Both the position numbers and the translations under genes were made by a program. Positions 8,872 through 16,545 of a DNA stretch of 44,432 nucleotides are shown here, piece after piece; the first letter of the stretch is position 1, and each line of letters begins with the position of its first letter. The DNA lies in contig CBDULQ010000003.1 of NCBI GenBank assembly GCA_965368115.1, positions 1 through 44,432 on the forward strand, read 5' to 3'. The notes beneath the pieces are model-generated. The model searched no databases. It was not told the origin of the DNA and saw nothing but the letters and a program-made list of their open reading frames with translations. This DNA comes from CBDULQ01 sp965368115. Lineage in GTDB: Bacteria; Pseudomonadota; Gammaproteobacteria; SZUA-229.

Positions 8872-10008
8872 ATGAAAACGATTCAATACAGCGTATTCGC
8901 CGCCTGCTGCATCGCCAGTGGGCACAGCATTGCCCAGACCGACGAAGAACGCATCAAGTCGCTGGAAGAGAAAGTCGAAATACTCAGCCAGGTGATCGAG
9001 CAGCAGGGCGACCAAACCGACAATGAATCCAGCAGGTTTCATTTCGGCGGTTACGGCGAAATGAAATACAGTAATCTCGATGCCGACGGTACCGACGACA
9101 TCACACTGGACTTTCACCGTTTCGTGATTTTTTACGGTTATGAATTCAACGACACCACCCGCTTTGTATCCGAATTCGAAATCGAACATATCATTGCCAG
9201 TGACGGTAGTCGGGGCGCAGTTGAAATCGAACAGGCCTATCTGGAATTCGACTTGCAGGCCAACCTGTTTCTGAAAACCGGTGTCATGCTCATGCCTGTC
9301 GGCATTATCAACGAGACCCATGAACCGCCGACATTTTACGGCGTCGATCGCCCCATTATCGAAACCACCATCATTCCATCCACCTGGTGGTCCGGCGGCG
9401 TACAGGTCACCCATCAACTGGCCAGCGGCTTCAGCTATGACCTGATGATCACCGAAGGCCTGGAAACCGAAGATCCGTCCACATCGCTGGCGGCCGACCC
9501 GTTCGATATCAAAGGCGGCAAGCAGAAAACCTCGTTTGCCGATGCCCATGACCTGGCCATCACCGGGCGCATTAAATACACCGGTGTCGCCGGCCTGGAA
9601 CTGGCGGCTTACGCCCAGTACCAGCCGGATCTGGATCAGAGCGCAGAGGTTTCCTACGCCGACTCCGCCACCCTGGTCGGCGGTCACGGTATTTACCAGT
9701 TCAGCGATTTCACCGCAACCGCACTGTATGCCCGCTGGACACTGGACGGTGACGACGCGGCCACCGCCGGCAAGGATGTACAGGATGGTGGATATCTCGA
9801 ACTGAGTTACCGACCATCCCGGCAATGGGGTGTATTCGTGCGGCAGAGCGAATGGTCACAACAGACCGATGAAGACAATTCACAGACCAATGTCGGCATG
9901 AACTACTGGCCCATCGATGACATCGTTTTCAAGGTCGATGTACAAAGTCAGAATCAGGACGCGGGCAATGCAGATGGCTTCAAGCTGGGGATGGGTTACC
10001 AGTTTTAA
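8872..10008 (+). CDS. Outer-membrane porin of the imelysin locus
   Basis: A 378-residue product from the ATG at 8872, chosen because an AGAGG ribosome site stands 9 bases upstream and a signal peptide (MKTIQYSVFAACCIASGHSIAQ) follows directly; longer in-frame starts overlap imelysin 2. After the signal comes a short coiled coil (EERIKSLEEKVEILSQVIEQQ, about 25-45). A series of amphipathic beta strands follows, ending in the outer-membrane signature YQF-stop. It resembles phosphate-selective (OprO/OprP-type) and related porins. An iron or other metal-complex channel is suggested only by position. Confidence 0.88.
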   Translation: MKTIQYSVFAACCIASGHSIAQTDEERIKSLEEKVEILSQVIEQQGDQTDNESSRFHFGGYGEMKYSNLDADGTDDITLDFHRFVIFYGYEFNDTTRFVSEFEIEHIIASDGSRGAVEIEQAYLEFDLQANLFLKTGVMLMPVGIINETHEPPTFYGVDRPIIETTIIPSTWWSGGVQVTHQLASGFSYDLMITEGLETEDPSTSLAADPFDIKGGKQKTSFADAHDLAITGRIKYTGVAGLELAAYAQYQPDLDQSAEVSYADSATLVGGHGIYQFSDFTATALYARWTLDGDDAATAGKDVQDGGYLELSYRPSRQWGVFVRQSEWSQQTDEDNSQTNVGMNYWPIDDIVFKVDVQSQNQDAGNADGFKLGMGYQF

Positions 10009-10014
10009 CAGCGC

Positions 10015-10452
10015 TTAAACCTGTAGCCAGAAGGTGACCGGCCCGTCATTGACCAGCCCGACTTTCATGTCGGCACCGAAGCGGCCGCTGTTGACCATGG
10101 GCATGTCGCGGCGAGCCAGGTCGAGCAGATACTGAAACAGTTGCTGGCCAGGCTCGGGCGGCGCCGCGGATGAAAAACTCGGCCGCATGCCTCTGGCCGT
10201 GTCTGCCGCCAGGGTAAATTGCGGTACCAGCAACAGGTCTCCATCGATGTCTCGCAGGCTGAGGTTCATCTTGCCCTGTCCGTCTTCGAACACCCGGAAA
10301 CCGATGATGCGTTGCAGCAGGCGTTCGGCCTGTTGCGGCGTGTCGTTTTTTTCTACCCCGACCAGCACCAGCAGCCCCTGATCGATACGGGCGATCTCTT
10401 CTCCGTCAACCACCACATTGGCATTCAATACCCGCTGTAACAGGGCGATCAT
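10015..10452 (-). CDS. dtd: D-aminoacyl-tRNA deacylase
   Basis: DTD hydrolyses D-amino acids (and glycine mischarged on tRNA-Ala) from tRNA. The 145-residue product has the full family pattern: MIALLQRV start, FRVFEDGQGKMNLS, the PQFTLAADT active-site motif (the SQxTL position, with Pro as in many gammaproteobacteria), MRPSFSSAAPP, and the C-terminal cross-subunit NDGPVTFWLQV with its Gly-cisPro. The start overlaps the pip stop by 4 bases, so both are one leftward operon. Its stop lies 6 bases from the convergent porin stop. Confidence 0.97.
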   Translation of the reverse strand: MIALLQRVLNANVVVDGEEIARIDQGLLVLVGVEKNDTPQQAERLLQRIIGFRVFEDGQGKMNLSLRDIDGDLLLVPQFTLAADTARGMRPSFSSAAPPEPGQQLFQYLLDLARRDMPMVNSGRFGADMKVGLVNDGPVTFWLQV

Positions 10453-11402
10453 TCGCTCAGCTTCCCGGCCAGTTCATCGGTAGCACGTAACAGCGCTTCG
10501 CTGATCCCCGGTTCGACCACCGCATGGCCCGCATCCGGGATGATATTCAGCTGCGCCTCCGGCCAGGCTTGGTGCAATGCCCAGGCCTGCTCTACCGGGC
10601 AGATGACGTCGTAGCGCCCGTGCACAATGTAACCGGGAATGCCGACCAGGCGATCCGCATTGTTCAATAACTGGTTGTCATCGAAAAAACTGTTATGCAT
10701 GAAATAATGGCATTCGATACGGGCAATGCTGAGGGCGGATTTGACATCGGTAAAATGTTCCACCACCCGGGCATCCGGTTTCAGTGTCGCGGTGCGCCCC
10801 TCCCAGCCCGACCAGGCGATGGCGGCGCGTTCACGCACCGCCGCATCGTCACTGGTGAGCTGGCTGTAATAGGCGGACACCATATCGTCACGCAGCTCGA
10901 TATCGATCGGCGCGAGAAAATCCTGCCAGTAATCCGGAAACAGTCGACTGGTCCCCTGCTGGTAGAACCACTGCACATCCCGCGGTCGAGCCAGAAAAAT
11001 GCCGCGTAATACCATTCCGAGTACCCGCTCCGGATGGGTTTCCGCATAAGCCAGCGCCAGCGTGGACCCCCAGGAACCGCCGAACAGCATCCAGCGTTCG
11101 ATGCCCAGGTGACACCGAATACGCTCCATGTCTTCAACCAGGTCCCAGGTACTGTTGTTATCCAGTGAGGCGTGCGGGGTGGAACGACCGCAGCCGCGCT
11201 GGTCGAATAGAATGATGCGATAGCGCAGCGGATCGAAATAACGGCGGTGGTGGGGTTCGCACCCCGCCCCCGGGCCACCGTGCAGGAACACCACCGGTAT
11301 ACCCTCGGCGTTGCCGCACTCTTCCACATAGAGGCTGTGTTGTTCATCGACCTGCAGTTGCAGGCTGTAATAGGGCTGGATTTCCGGGTAAAGACGTTGC
11401 AT
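10449..11402 (-). CDS. pip: Proline iminopeptidase (alpha/beta hydrolase)
   Basis: This cytosolic enzyme removes N-terminal proline from peptides. The 317-residue protein matches the family's usual length and carries HGGPGAGC near the N-terminus, DQRGCGRS, the nucleophile elbow GGSWGSTLALAYAE, and C-terminal Asp and His blocks (GRYDVICPV and PDAGHA). No Shine-Dalgarno precedes the ATG; the bases just upstream read CCCCC. A TAGAAT (complement of 11409-11414) sits so close that a leaderless transcript is possible. Its promoter shares the region holding the palindromes at 11436-11466. Confidence 0.96.
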   Translation of the reverse strand: MQRLYPEIQPYYSLQLQVDEQHSLYVEECGNAEGIPVVFLHGGPGAGCEPHHRRYFDPLRYRIILFDQRGCGRSTPHASLDNNSTWDLVEDMERIRCHLGIERWMLFGGSWGSTLALAYAETHPERVLGMVLRGIFLARPRDVQWFYQQGTSRLFPDYWQDFLAPIDIELRDDMVSAYYSQLTSDDAAVRERAAIAWSGWEGRTATLKPDARVVEHFTDVKSALSIARIECHYFMHNSFFDDNQLLNNADRLVGIPGYIVHGRYDVICPVEQAWALHQAWPEAQLNIIPDAGHAVVEPGISEALLRATDELAGKLSE

Positions 11403-11435
11403 GGGGGTATTCTATCGATTTGATTGCATGAATTT

Positions 11436-11453
11436 TGTAGGAATTTTCCTACA
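11436..11453. promoter_or_regulatory. GacA-box-like palindrome upstream of a CsrB/Rsm-type RNA
   Basis: TGTAGG-N6-CCTACA, an exact 6-6-6 palindrome, differs by one symmetrical base per arm from the GacA upstream activating sequence TGTAAG-N6-CTTACA known before rsmX/Y/Z genes. It stands about 80-100 bases before the inferred start of the GGA-rich RNA at about 11533. A second perfect palindrome, GAACTCGAGTTC, follows at 11455-11466. It could also act on pip, whose start is 34 bases to the left. Confidence 0.6.
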
Positions 11454-11532
11454 CGAACTCGAGTTCTTTTCTTACAACAGGCACCAGAAAGGCCTGATAC
11501 CCGAATTTTTGAGCCCGGTTCATACTTTCACC

Positions 11533-11737
11533 ATGGACAAAGGGATCTGGCTGGAAGGGACACAAGGATCGTATAGAACGTAGCTGGAACGGAACTCGCA
11601 GGGACAGGGAATCAACGGACTGTCAGACTGATACATGGAGTATATGGAAACCTGGATTTAGCTACAATGCCATACTCAATCACCATAGGGCTATGGATGC
11701 CTCAAAACCCCGGTAAGGACTACCGGGGTTTTTTATT
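11533..11737 (+). ncRNA. Candidate CsrA/RsmA-sequestering small RNA (CsrB/RsmZ type), copy 1
   Basis: Between 11535 and 11719 I count 15 GGA triplets, many in ANGGA or AGGGA context, starting at 11535, 11543, 11553, 11558, 11566, 11586, 11591, 11602, 11608, 11617, 11637, 11646, 11654, 11695 and 11717. The next 150 bases have none. One GGA is displayed in the loop of ATAC-ATGGA-GTAT (11632-11644) and one in the loop of the terminator itself (AGGAC). CsrB, CsrC and RsmX/Y/Z RNAs are defined by such repeated GGA loops, which bind CsrA/RsmA and free its mRNA targets. A -10-like CATACT at 11521-11526 gives the inferred 5' end; no -35 is seen, as expected for an activator-dependent promoter. No protein frame fits. 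Confidence 0.75.
11704..11737 (+). terminator. Intrinsic terminator of the first Csr-type RNA
   Basis: AAAACCCCGGTA (11704-11715) pairs perfectly over 12 bases with TACCGGGGTTTT (11721-11732). The loop is AGGAC and the tract ends TTTTTTATT. The loop carries a CsrA-type GGA. There is no coding sequence upstream on this strand that it could otherwise serve. Confidence 0.93.
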
Positions 11738-11869
11738 GCCCATCAAATAGTTAGCTCTCCCGCACCGCGCACCCCGAGAAATATCCTACACATCCGCACC
11801 CCGATCACCTACTCGCATTCACCCCCTTTGCCGATAGCGGCAAGCCGCTCGAGCAATCATAATGATCAC

Positions 11870-11979
11870 CAGTTGTTACAGGATGTATCAACCATCGAGC
11901 AGACGCTCTGCTGCAGGGATTGCAGTCGACCCACAGGGATGTGAGCAAACCCGGCCAGGGAATGGCCGGGTTTTATTTT
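11870..11979 (+). ncRNA. Candidate CsrA/RsmA-sequestering small RNA (RsmX/Y type), copy 2
   Basis: A second terminator-ended transcript of about 110 bases. A -10-like CATAAT (11858-11863, five of six consensus bases) places the start near 11870. It contains ACAGGAT at 11878-11884. Three successive hairpins follow whose loops present GGGA: CTGCA-GGGAT-TGCAG (about 11911-11925), CACA-GGGA-TGTG (about 11932-11943) and the terminator stem with a GGGAA loop. An AGCAGA-CGC-TCTGCT hairpin lies before them. The size and GGA-in-loop design match RsmX/RsmY RNAs. Upstream, only a half GacA site (CCTACA, about 11785) is seen. Confidence 0.68.
11948..11979 (+). terminator. Intrinsic terminator of the second Csr-type RNA
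   Basis: AACCCGGCCA (11948-11957) pairs perfectly with TGGCCGGGTT (11963-11972). The loop is GGGAA and the tract is TTTTATTTT. It lies 78 bases before the ATG of the TtcA-like gene, so that gene needs its own promoter; a weak pair, TTGCAT and TATCTT, is visible at about 12021-12047. Confidence 0.93.
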
Positions 11980-12056
11980 GCCCGCGGCAAACACGCAATT
12001 TCGTCCTGCGGATTTTCATCTTGCATTAATCCTTCGGCCCGGTATCTTTGCCGACT

Positions 12057-12833
12057 ATGGCTGAATTCATCAAACCACCCAAATCCCTGCTACGCCAGAC
12101 CGGCCGCGCGCTCATGGATTTCAACATGATTCGTGAGGGCGACCGGGTATTGCTGGGCCTGTCCGGCGGCAAGGACTCCCTGTCCCTGTTACACATCTTG
12201 CAGCATTTTCAGCGCCATGCGCCGATTCATTTTGAATTTGCGGCCATGACCGTGGATCCCATGGCCGGTGATTTCGATCCCTCGCCGATGATCCCCTACC
12301 TGAACGCGCTGGGTGTCGAATACCATTATCGGCGTGAACCGATCATGGACATGGCAAAAGAACACATGGGCAAGAATTCATACTGCGCGTTCTGTTCACG
12401 CATCAAACGTGGCGTCATGTACAGCACGGCGCGCGAGCATGGCTTCAACGTCATCGCGCTGGCACAGCACCTGGATGATCTAGCGGAAAGTTTTCTGATG
12501 TCGGCGTTTCACGGCGGCCAGTTGAAAACCATGAAAGCCCATTATGTGAATGACGACGGCGACCTGCGCATCATCCGGCCGCTGGTCTATGCCCGTGAAC
12601 GACAAACCGCCGACTTTGCGCACAATGCCGAGTTGCCGGTGATCGCCGATAGCTGTCCGGCCTGTTTTTCCATGCCCACGCAACGCCAGCACATGAAAGA
12701 ACTGCTGGCCTCCGAAGAGAAAACCAACAGTCTGCTGTTTCGCTCCCTGCTCACCACTTTGAAACCGCTGATGAGCCAGGGCATGCCCGAAGACGCAGTG
12801 GCCAGTCATGTGCGCGCGGTAAACAGGAGTTAA
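12057..12833 (+). CDS. TtcA-like PP-loop ATPase (tRNA thiolation family)
   Basis: A 258-residue protein with the PP-loop SGGKDS at residues 36-41. Two CxxC-type elements are present, CAFC at about 109-112 and CPAC near 200, matching the three cysteines that hold the 4Fe-4S cluster in TtcA, which makes 2-thiocytidine at tRNA position 32. It differs from canonical TtcA: AQHLDDLAES replaces GHHRDD, and the second Cys block reads CPACFSMP rather than CxLCGSQP. A paralogue with another tRNA or sulfur-transfer target is therefore possible. The ATG at 12057 is preferred to a TTG three codons upstream. It stands alone, convergent with the methyltransferase gene 6 bases away. Confidence 0.85.
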   Translation: MAEFIKPPKSLLRQTGRALMDFNMIREGDRVLLGLSGGKDSLSLLHILQHFQRHAPIHFEFAAMTVDPMAGDFDPSPMIPYLNALGVEYHYRREPIMDMAKEHMGKNSYCAFCSRIKRGVMYSTAREHGFNVIALAQHLDDLAESFLMSAFHGGQLKTMKAHYVNDDGDLRIIRPLVYARERQTADFAHNAELPVIADSCPACFSMPTQRQHMKELLASEEKTNSLLFRSLLTTLKPLMSQGMPEDAVASHVRAVNRS

Positions 12834-12839
12834 AGCGAT

Positions 12840-13424
12840 TTATTTGATCGCCAGTACCTGCACCACGGCCCCTATCCCGGTATGAAACTCGCCTTCCACC
12901 ACGTCGCGGTCCAGCTCCACGCCATGATCGAACTGCAGACCCGCCAGCTCCTGTTTTAAATCAGAGAGCTGCATGGTCAGTTCGGGTACCGGCGGCCCAC
13001 CGGTGCCGTATTCGATCTGTTTCGGTGTGTAGGCTTCCAGCAATAACACACCACCTTCGCGCAAACCCATCACCACCTGCCGATGCAGCATCTCTCTGAT
13101 CGACGCCGGCACATGACAGAAGATGGAAACGATCGCATCCCAGCGCTGCGGCTCGATCACAAAGTTTGCCAGATCGGCGTGAACGGTTTCGATGTCCACG
13201 CCGCGCTGACGAGCCAGTCGCTGTGCTTTCTGCAAACCGACCGACGAGGCATCGACGGCGGTCACCTGAAAGCCCTGCTGCGCCAGGAAGACTGCATTGC
13301 GACCTTCGCCCTCCGCCAGACACAGCACGCGACCGGCCGGCAGCGAGGTGACATGCTGACGTAGAAAGTCGTTCGGTTCGGTGCCGTACACATAGTCTTC
13401 ACGGTTGTAACGCTGATCCCACAA
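12840..13424 (-). CDS. Class I SAM-dependent methyltransferase (TehB/TPMT-like)
   Basis: A 194-residue product from a TTG at 13424. This start is favoured because a GGAGG site lies 7 bases upstream and the resulting N-terminus (WDQRYNREDYVYGTEPNDFL) is exactly where homologues begin. An ATG at 13484 would overlap yceI. Motif I reads LCLAEGEGRNAVFLAQQG (about residues 34-51), followed by VTAVDASSVGLQKA and the acidic motif after it. Members methylate small thiol, tellurite or similar compounds; the substrate is unknown. It is the last gene of the leftward pirin-b561-YceI cluster. Confidence 0.9.
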   Translation of the reverse strand: MWDQRYNREDYVYGTEPNDFLRQHVTSLPAGRVLCLAEGEGRNAVFLAQQGFQVTAVDASSVGLQKAQRLARQRGVDIETVHADLANFVIEPQRWDAIVSIFCHVPASIREMLHRQVVMGLREGGVLLLEAYTPKQIEYGTGGPPVPELTMQLSDLKQELAGLQFDHGVELDRDVVEGEFHTGIGAVVQVLAIK

Positions 13425-13446
13425 TGCAGTATCCTCCGCAAGTTTT

Positions 13447-14022
13447 TTACTGACGAATGCCTTCGATCGACAGAAACAGTTCAACTTCTCTGGAAGCCGG
13501 ACCCAGGTTGTAATTGATATTGTAATCTTTCAGGGCAATGCTGGTAGTACCGGCAAAACCGCGACGATAGCCACCCCAGGGATCCTTGCCATGACCGATG
13601 TGCTCGACGTCGATAGTAATCGGGCGGGTGACACCGTGCAGGGTGAAGTCACCTTTCAGCACGGCTTTGCCGTTACCTTTTTCTTCAAAAGAGGTACTTA
13701 CGAATTTGGCTTCCGGAAACTTTTCCACATGCAGAAAATCCTCACCGCGTAAATGCTTGTCGCGCTCTGCGTGATTACTGTCGACACTGGCCGGATCGAT
13801 ATCCACGGTAATCTTTGCAGCGGACGGATTTTTTTCGTCATAACTGAAAGTACCGGTGAAATCGTTGAACCGTCCGAGCAACCAGCTGTAACCCAGATGC
13901 TTGATCTTAAACTGGATGAAGGCATGAGAACCTTTCGAATCGATAACATAATCTTCTGCCTGGGCGGCCGACATCAGCAGACTGCTTGACAATAACATAC
14001 CTGCAACAATGAGTTTCTTCAT
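13447..14022 (-). CDS. YceI-family periplasmic lipid-binding protein
   Basis: A 191-residue protein with a Sec signal (MKKLIVAGMLLSSSLLMSAAQA). YceI lipocalin-like motifs follow: DSKGSHAFIQFKIKHLGYSWLLGRF, SVDSNHAERDKHLRGEDFL and the FTLHGVTRPI block. The fold binds polyprenyl chains such as ubiquinone, and YceI genes are commonly linked to cytochrome b561 genes, as here (b561 lies just upstream, 40 bases away). A role in quinone-linked redox at the membrane is inferred. A good GGGAG site precedes the ATG. Confidence 0.95.
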   Translation of the reverse strand: MKKLIVAGMLLSSSLLMSAAQAEDYVIDSKGSHAFIQFKIKHLGYSWLLGRFNDFTGTFSYDEKNPSAAKITVDIDPASVDSNHAERDKHLRGEDFLHVEKFPEAKFVSTSFEEKGNGKAVLKGDFTLHGVTRPITIDVEHIGHGKDPWGGYRRGFAGTTSIALKDYNINYNLGPASREVELFLSIEGIRQ

Positions 14023-14062
14023 GGTTTGACTCCCGTCTTTTTGAAAAAAATTATAATGAATC

Positions 14063-14605
14063 CTATCGACCCAGCATGCGTTTCAATGTTGCATCCCGAT
14101 CGATAAAATGATGTTTGATGGCGGCCAGTGCATGCAGCACCACCAGAGCGATCAGGCTCACCGCCAGCCAGTAATGAAATACACCGGCAATGTCTTCCTG
14201 ATGTTCTATACCCTGCAGAGTGGCCGGCACGGAAAACAGATTGAACACGTCGACGGCAAGACCATCCGCCGTGGAAATCAGATAACCGCTAATCATGATG
14301 GCGAACAACATCAGGTACAGCACAACATGGGCTGCGCCGGCGGCGATTTTTTCCAGTCGACTGTGACTGGCCAGTGGCGCCGGCTTCGGGTTCGACCAAC
14401 GCCACAACAGCCGCAACACTGTAGCAATGAACAACAACACGCCGATGCTGCGATGAATGTCCGGCGCTTCCTTGTACCAGTCATCGTAATACGTCAGTTC
14501 CACCATCCATAAACCCAGTGCGAACAGACCGATGACGGCCAGGGCGGACAACCAGTGCAGCCATACACTCACCATTCCCCAGCGTTGTTGATCGTTACGC
14601 ATCAT
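14063..14605 (-). CDS. Cytochrome b561 family di-heme membrane protein
   Basis: A 180-residue protein with four transmembrane helices. Heme-ligand histidines lie in the first (WLHWLSALAVIG), second (DIHRSIGVLLF), third (AAHVVLYLMLFA) and last (VLHALAAIKHHF) helices, the bacterial cytochrome b561 pattern. It moves electrons between quinol and a periplasmic partner. The start overlaps the pirin stop by 11 bases, and GGAGGTGA lies 3 bases before the first ATG, so translation is coupled. With yceI downstream, the two form the common b561-YceI pair. Confidence 0.94.
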   Translation of the reverse strand: MMRNDQQRWGMVSVWLHWLSALAVIGLFALGLWMVELTYYDDWYKEAPDIHRSIGVLLFIATVLRLLWRWSNPKPAPLASHSRLEKIAAGAAHVVLYLMLFAIMISGYLISTADGLAVDVFNLFSVPATLQGIEHQEDIAGVFHYWLAVSLIALVVLHALAAIKHHFIDRDATLKRMLGR

Positions 14606-15506
14606 GTGTCACCTCCGCGGCGCGATAACCGGCAAAATCACCGTTTCGATAGTCTTCGAAAGCCTGGATAATTTCCTGTTCGCTGTTCATGACAAAAGGT
14701 CCGTAACGCGCAACCGGTTCACGAAACGGCTGACCGGCGATCAGTAACAGTCGTGTATCCGCCGTTGCCCGCAGACGGATTCGATCACCACCACCGAGCA
14801 CGGCCAGTGACTCCGCCGGCACCGCCACCTTGCGCGCCTCACCAAGTACCTCGAGTGCACCTTCGATGACGAAGATAAACGCCGCGTGGGTTTGCTCCAC
14901 CGCCTGTTCGAACACCCGTTCTGCCGGCACACTGACATCCAGATAAGTGGCCTGCGCGGAAATGTCGCGCACCGCACCTTCGACGCCATTTGCGGTACGT
15001 CCGGCAATCACGCGCACGGTAACGCCATCGTCCCGATGCTCCTCGGGTATCGCGGCGGCATTGAATTCCTGGTATCGCGGCGGGCTCATTTTCAGCTCGG
15101 CAGGCAGATTGACCCAGAGCTGAAACCCGTACAACAGGCCCTGCTCCTGTTCCGGCATTTCCGAATGCTCGATACCGCGCCCGGCGGTCATCCACTGCAC
15201 GCCGCCGGATTCGATCACGCCCTCGTGACCGGCGCTGTCCTTGTGGCGCATGCGACCGTGCAACAGATAAGTGACCGTTTCGAAACCACGATGCGGATGC
15301 GGCGGAAACCCGGCGATGTAATCCTCCGGATCGTCGGAACGAAACGCGTCCAGCAGCAGGAACGGGTCCAGCATGTCCAGCTCCGGGGATGCAATGTAAC
15401 GACGCAGACGAACACCGGCACCATCGGAGGTTTCACTACCCCGAACCATACGACTGACATCGCGTGCCATACCGGTTGCGTCATGATGCTGAATGCTGTT
15501 TGCCAT
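14595..15506 (-). CDS. Pirin family protein
   Basis: A 303-residue bicupin. The N-terminal cupin carries the metal ligands: PHPHRGFETVTYLLHG gives the paired His, and GRGIEHSEMP gives the further His and Glu. A PFREPVARYGPFVMNS segment marks the C-terminal end of the pirin fold. Some pirins have quercetinase activity; most are of unknown role. It is the first gene of the leftward cluster and is divergent from a LysR regulator 112 bases away, the usual arrangement for a pirin controlled by its neighbour. Confidence 0.95.
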   Translation of the reverse strand: MANSIQHHDATGMARDVSRMVRGSETSDGAGVRLRRYIASPELDMLDPFLLLDAFRSDDPEDYIAGFPPHPHRGFETVTYLLHGRMRHKDSAGHEGVIESGGVQWMTAGRGIEHSEMPEQEQGLLYGFQLWVNLPAELKMSPPRYQEFNAAAIPEEHRDDGVTVRVIAGRTANGVEGAVRDISAQATYLDVSVPAERVFEQAVEQTHAAFIFVIEGALEVLGEARKVAVPAESLAVLGGGDRIRLRATADTRLLLIAGQPFREPVARYGPFVMNSEQEIIQAFEDYRNGDFAGYRAAEVTHDA

Positions 15507-15618
15507 AACCCTCGCCTCCCGACGGCGTTACCGTCTGTGCTTGATGGGTCTAGTTTATCGTTGCCATTTCACGAATAAACAGCATAATGAAGAAATTACT
15601 GTTGCGAAAATCAGAACA

Positions 15619-16539
15619 ATGGATCGATTCGAGGAGATGCAGACTTTCGTCCGAGTGGTGGAAACCGGCAGCCTGAGCGCCGCCGCGGAACGCATCGGCG
15701 TGGCGCGCTCCGCGGTCAGCCGCCGCCTCGCCGACCTGGAAACCCGACTCGGTGTGCAGCTGCTCAACCGCACCACCCGGCGCATTCGACTCACCGAAGT
15801 GGGTAACCGGTTTTTTCAGCATTGCCAGCGCATCCTCGCCGAACTGGAAGAATCGGAACAGCAAATCAGCTCCGCCCACGGCCAGCTGCGCGGTACCATA
15901 CGCATCGCCGCGCCACTGTCGTTTGGCAATCGACACCTGGCCCCGGTGCTGGATGATTTTCTCAAGCAACACCAGGAACTGCAGCTCGATATGATCCTCG
16001 ACGATCGGCTGGTCAACCTGATGAATGAAGGGGTGGATCTGGCGATACGCATCGGCCGGCTGGAAGATTCGACACTAATTGCACGTCGACTGGCGCCGGC
16101 GCGGCTGATACTTTGCGCCAGCCCGGACTATCTGCAACAGCACGGCGAACCTGATCACCCGGCACAGCTGACGCACCACCAGGGCCTGAGCTACAGCAAC
16201 ATGCCGGAAAGCCAGCACTGGGCGTTCAAGGATGGTCACGGACAGACCATCAGCGTGCGACTACCGCTGCGCTTGCGCGCCAACAACGGCGACTACCTGT
16301 TAAAGGCGGCCATCGATGGGCTGGGGGTTTTGAACAGTCCCAGTTTCATTGCCTATGAAGCCATCGAACAGGGCAAGCTGAAACCGATTCTGTCGGACTT
16401 TCAGCTGGATGATATCGGCATTTACGCGATCTATCCGGCACAACGTCATCTGCCGCGACGGGTACGCGAACTGATCGATTTTCTGGTGCAGCGTTTTGGC
16501 GGCGAACCCTACTGGGATCGTTGCCTTGCAGGCGACTGA
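15619..16539 (+). CDS. LysR-family transcriptional regulator
   Basis: A 306-residue regulator from the ATG at 15619 (MDRFEEMQTFVRVVETGSLS). The longer in-frame start at 15493 overlaps pirin and adds no conserved residues. Residues 1-60 form the winged helix-turn-helix (SAAAERIGVARSAVSRRLADLETRLG); the remainder is the effector-binding domain (RGTIRIAAPLSFGNRHLAPVL onward). The divergent pirin cluster is the likely target, with the 112-base intergenic region as its operator. Its stop is 6 bases from the convergent protease stop. Confidence 0.95.
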   Translation: MDRFEEMQTFVRVVETGSLSAAAERIGVARSAVSRRLADLETRLGVQLLNRTTRRIRLTEVGNRFFQHCQRILAELEESEQQISSAHGQLRGTIRIAAPLSFGNRHLAPVLDDFLKQHQELQLDMILDDRLVNLMNEGVDLAIRIGRLEDSTLIARRLAPARLILCASPDYLQQHGEPDHPAQLTHHQGLSYSNMPESQHWAFKDGHGQTISVRLPLRLRANNGDYLLKAAIDGLGVLNSPSFIAYEAIEQGKLKPILSDFQLDDIGIYAIYPAQRHLPRRVRELIDFLVQRFGGEPYWDRCLAGD

Positions 16540-16545
16540 AACGCG

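Noticed and set aside
8854..9825. 323-codon leftward open frame opposite the porin gene
   Set aside because: The porin has a signal peptide, a ribosome site and a terminal Phe signature; the opposite frame has none of these.
11401..11583. 60-codon rightward frame before the GGA-rich region, beginning at the pip start
   Set aside because: No ribosome site or recognisable protein; it runs through the palindromes and into the GGA-rich RNA candidate.
11920..12129. Rightward frame crossing the second terminator into the TtcA-like gene
   Set aside because: It passes through a perfect intrinsic terminator and is out of frame with the real gene.
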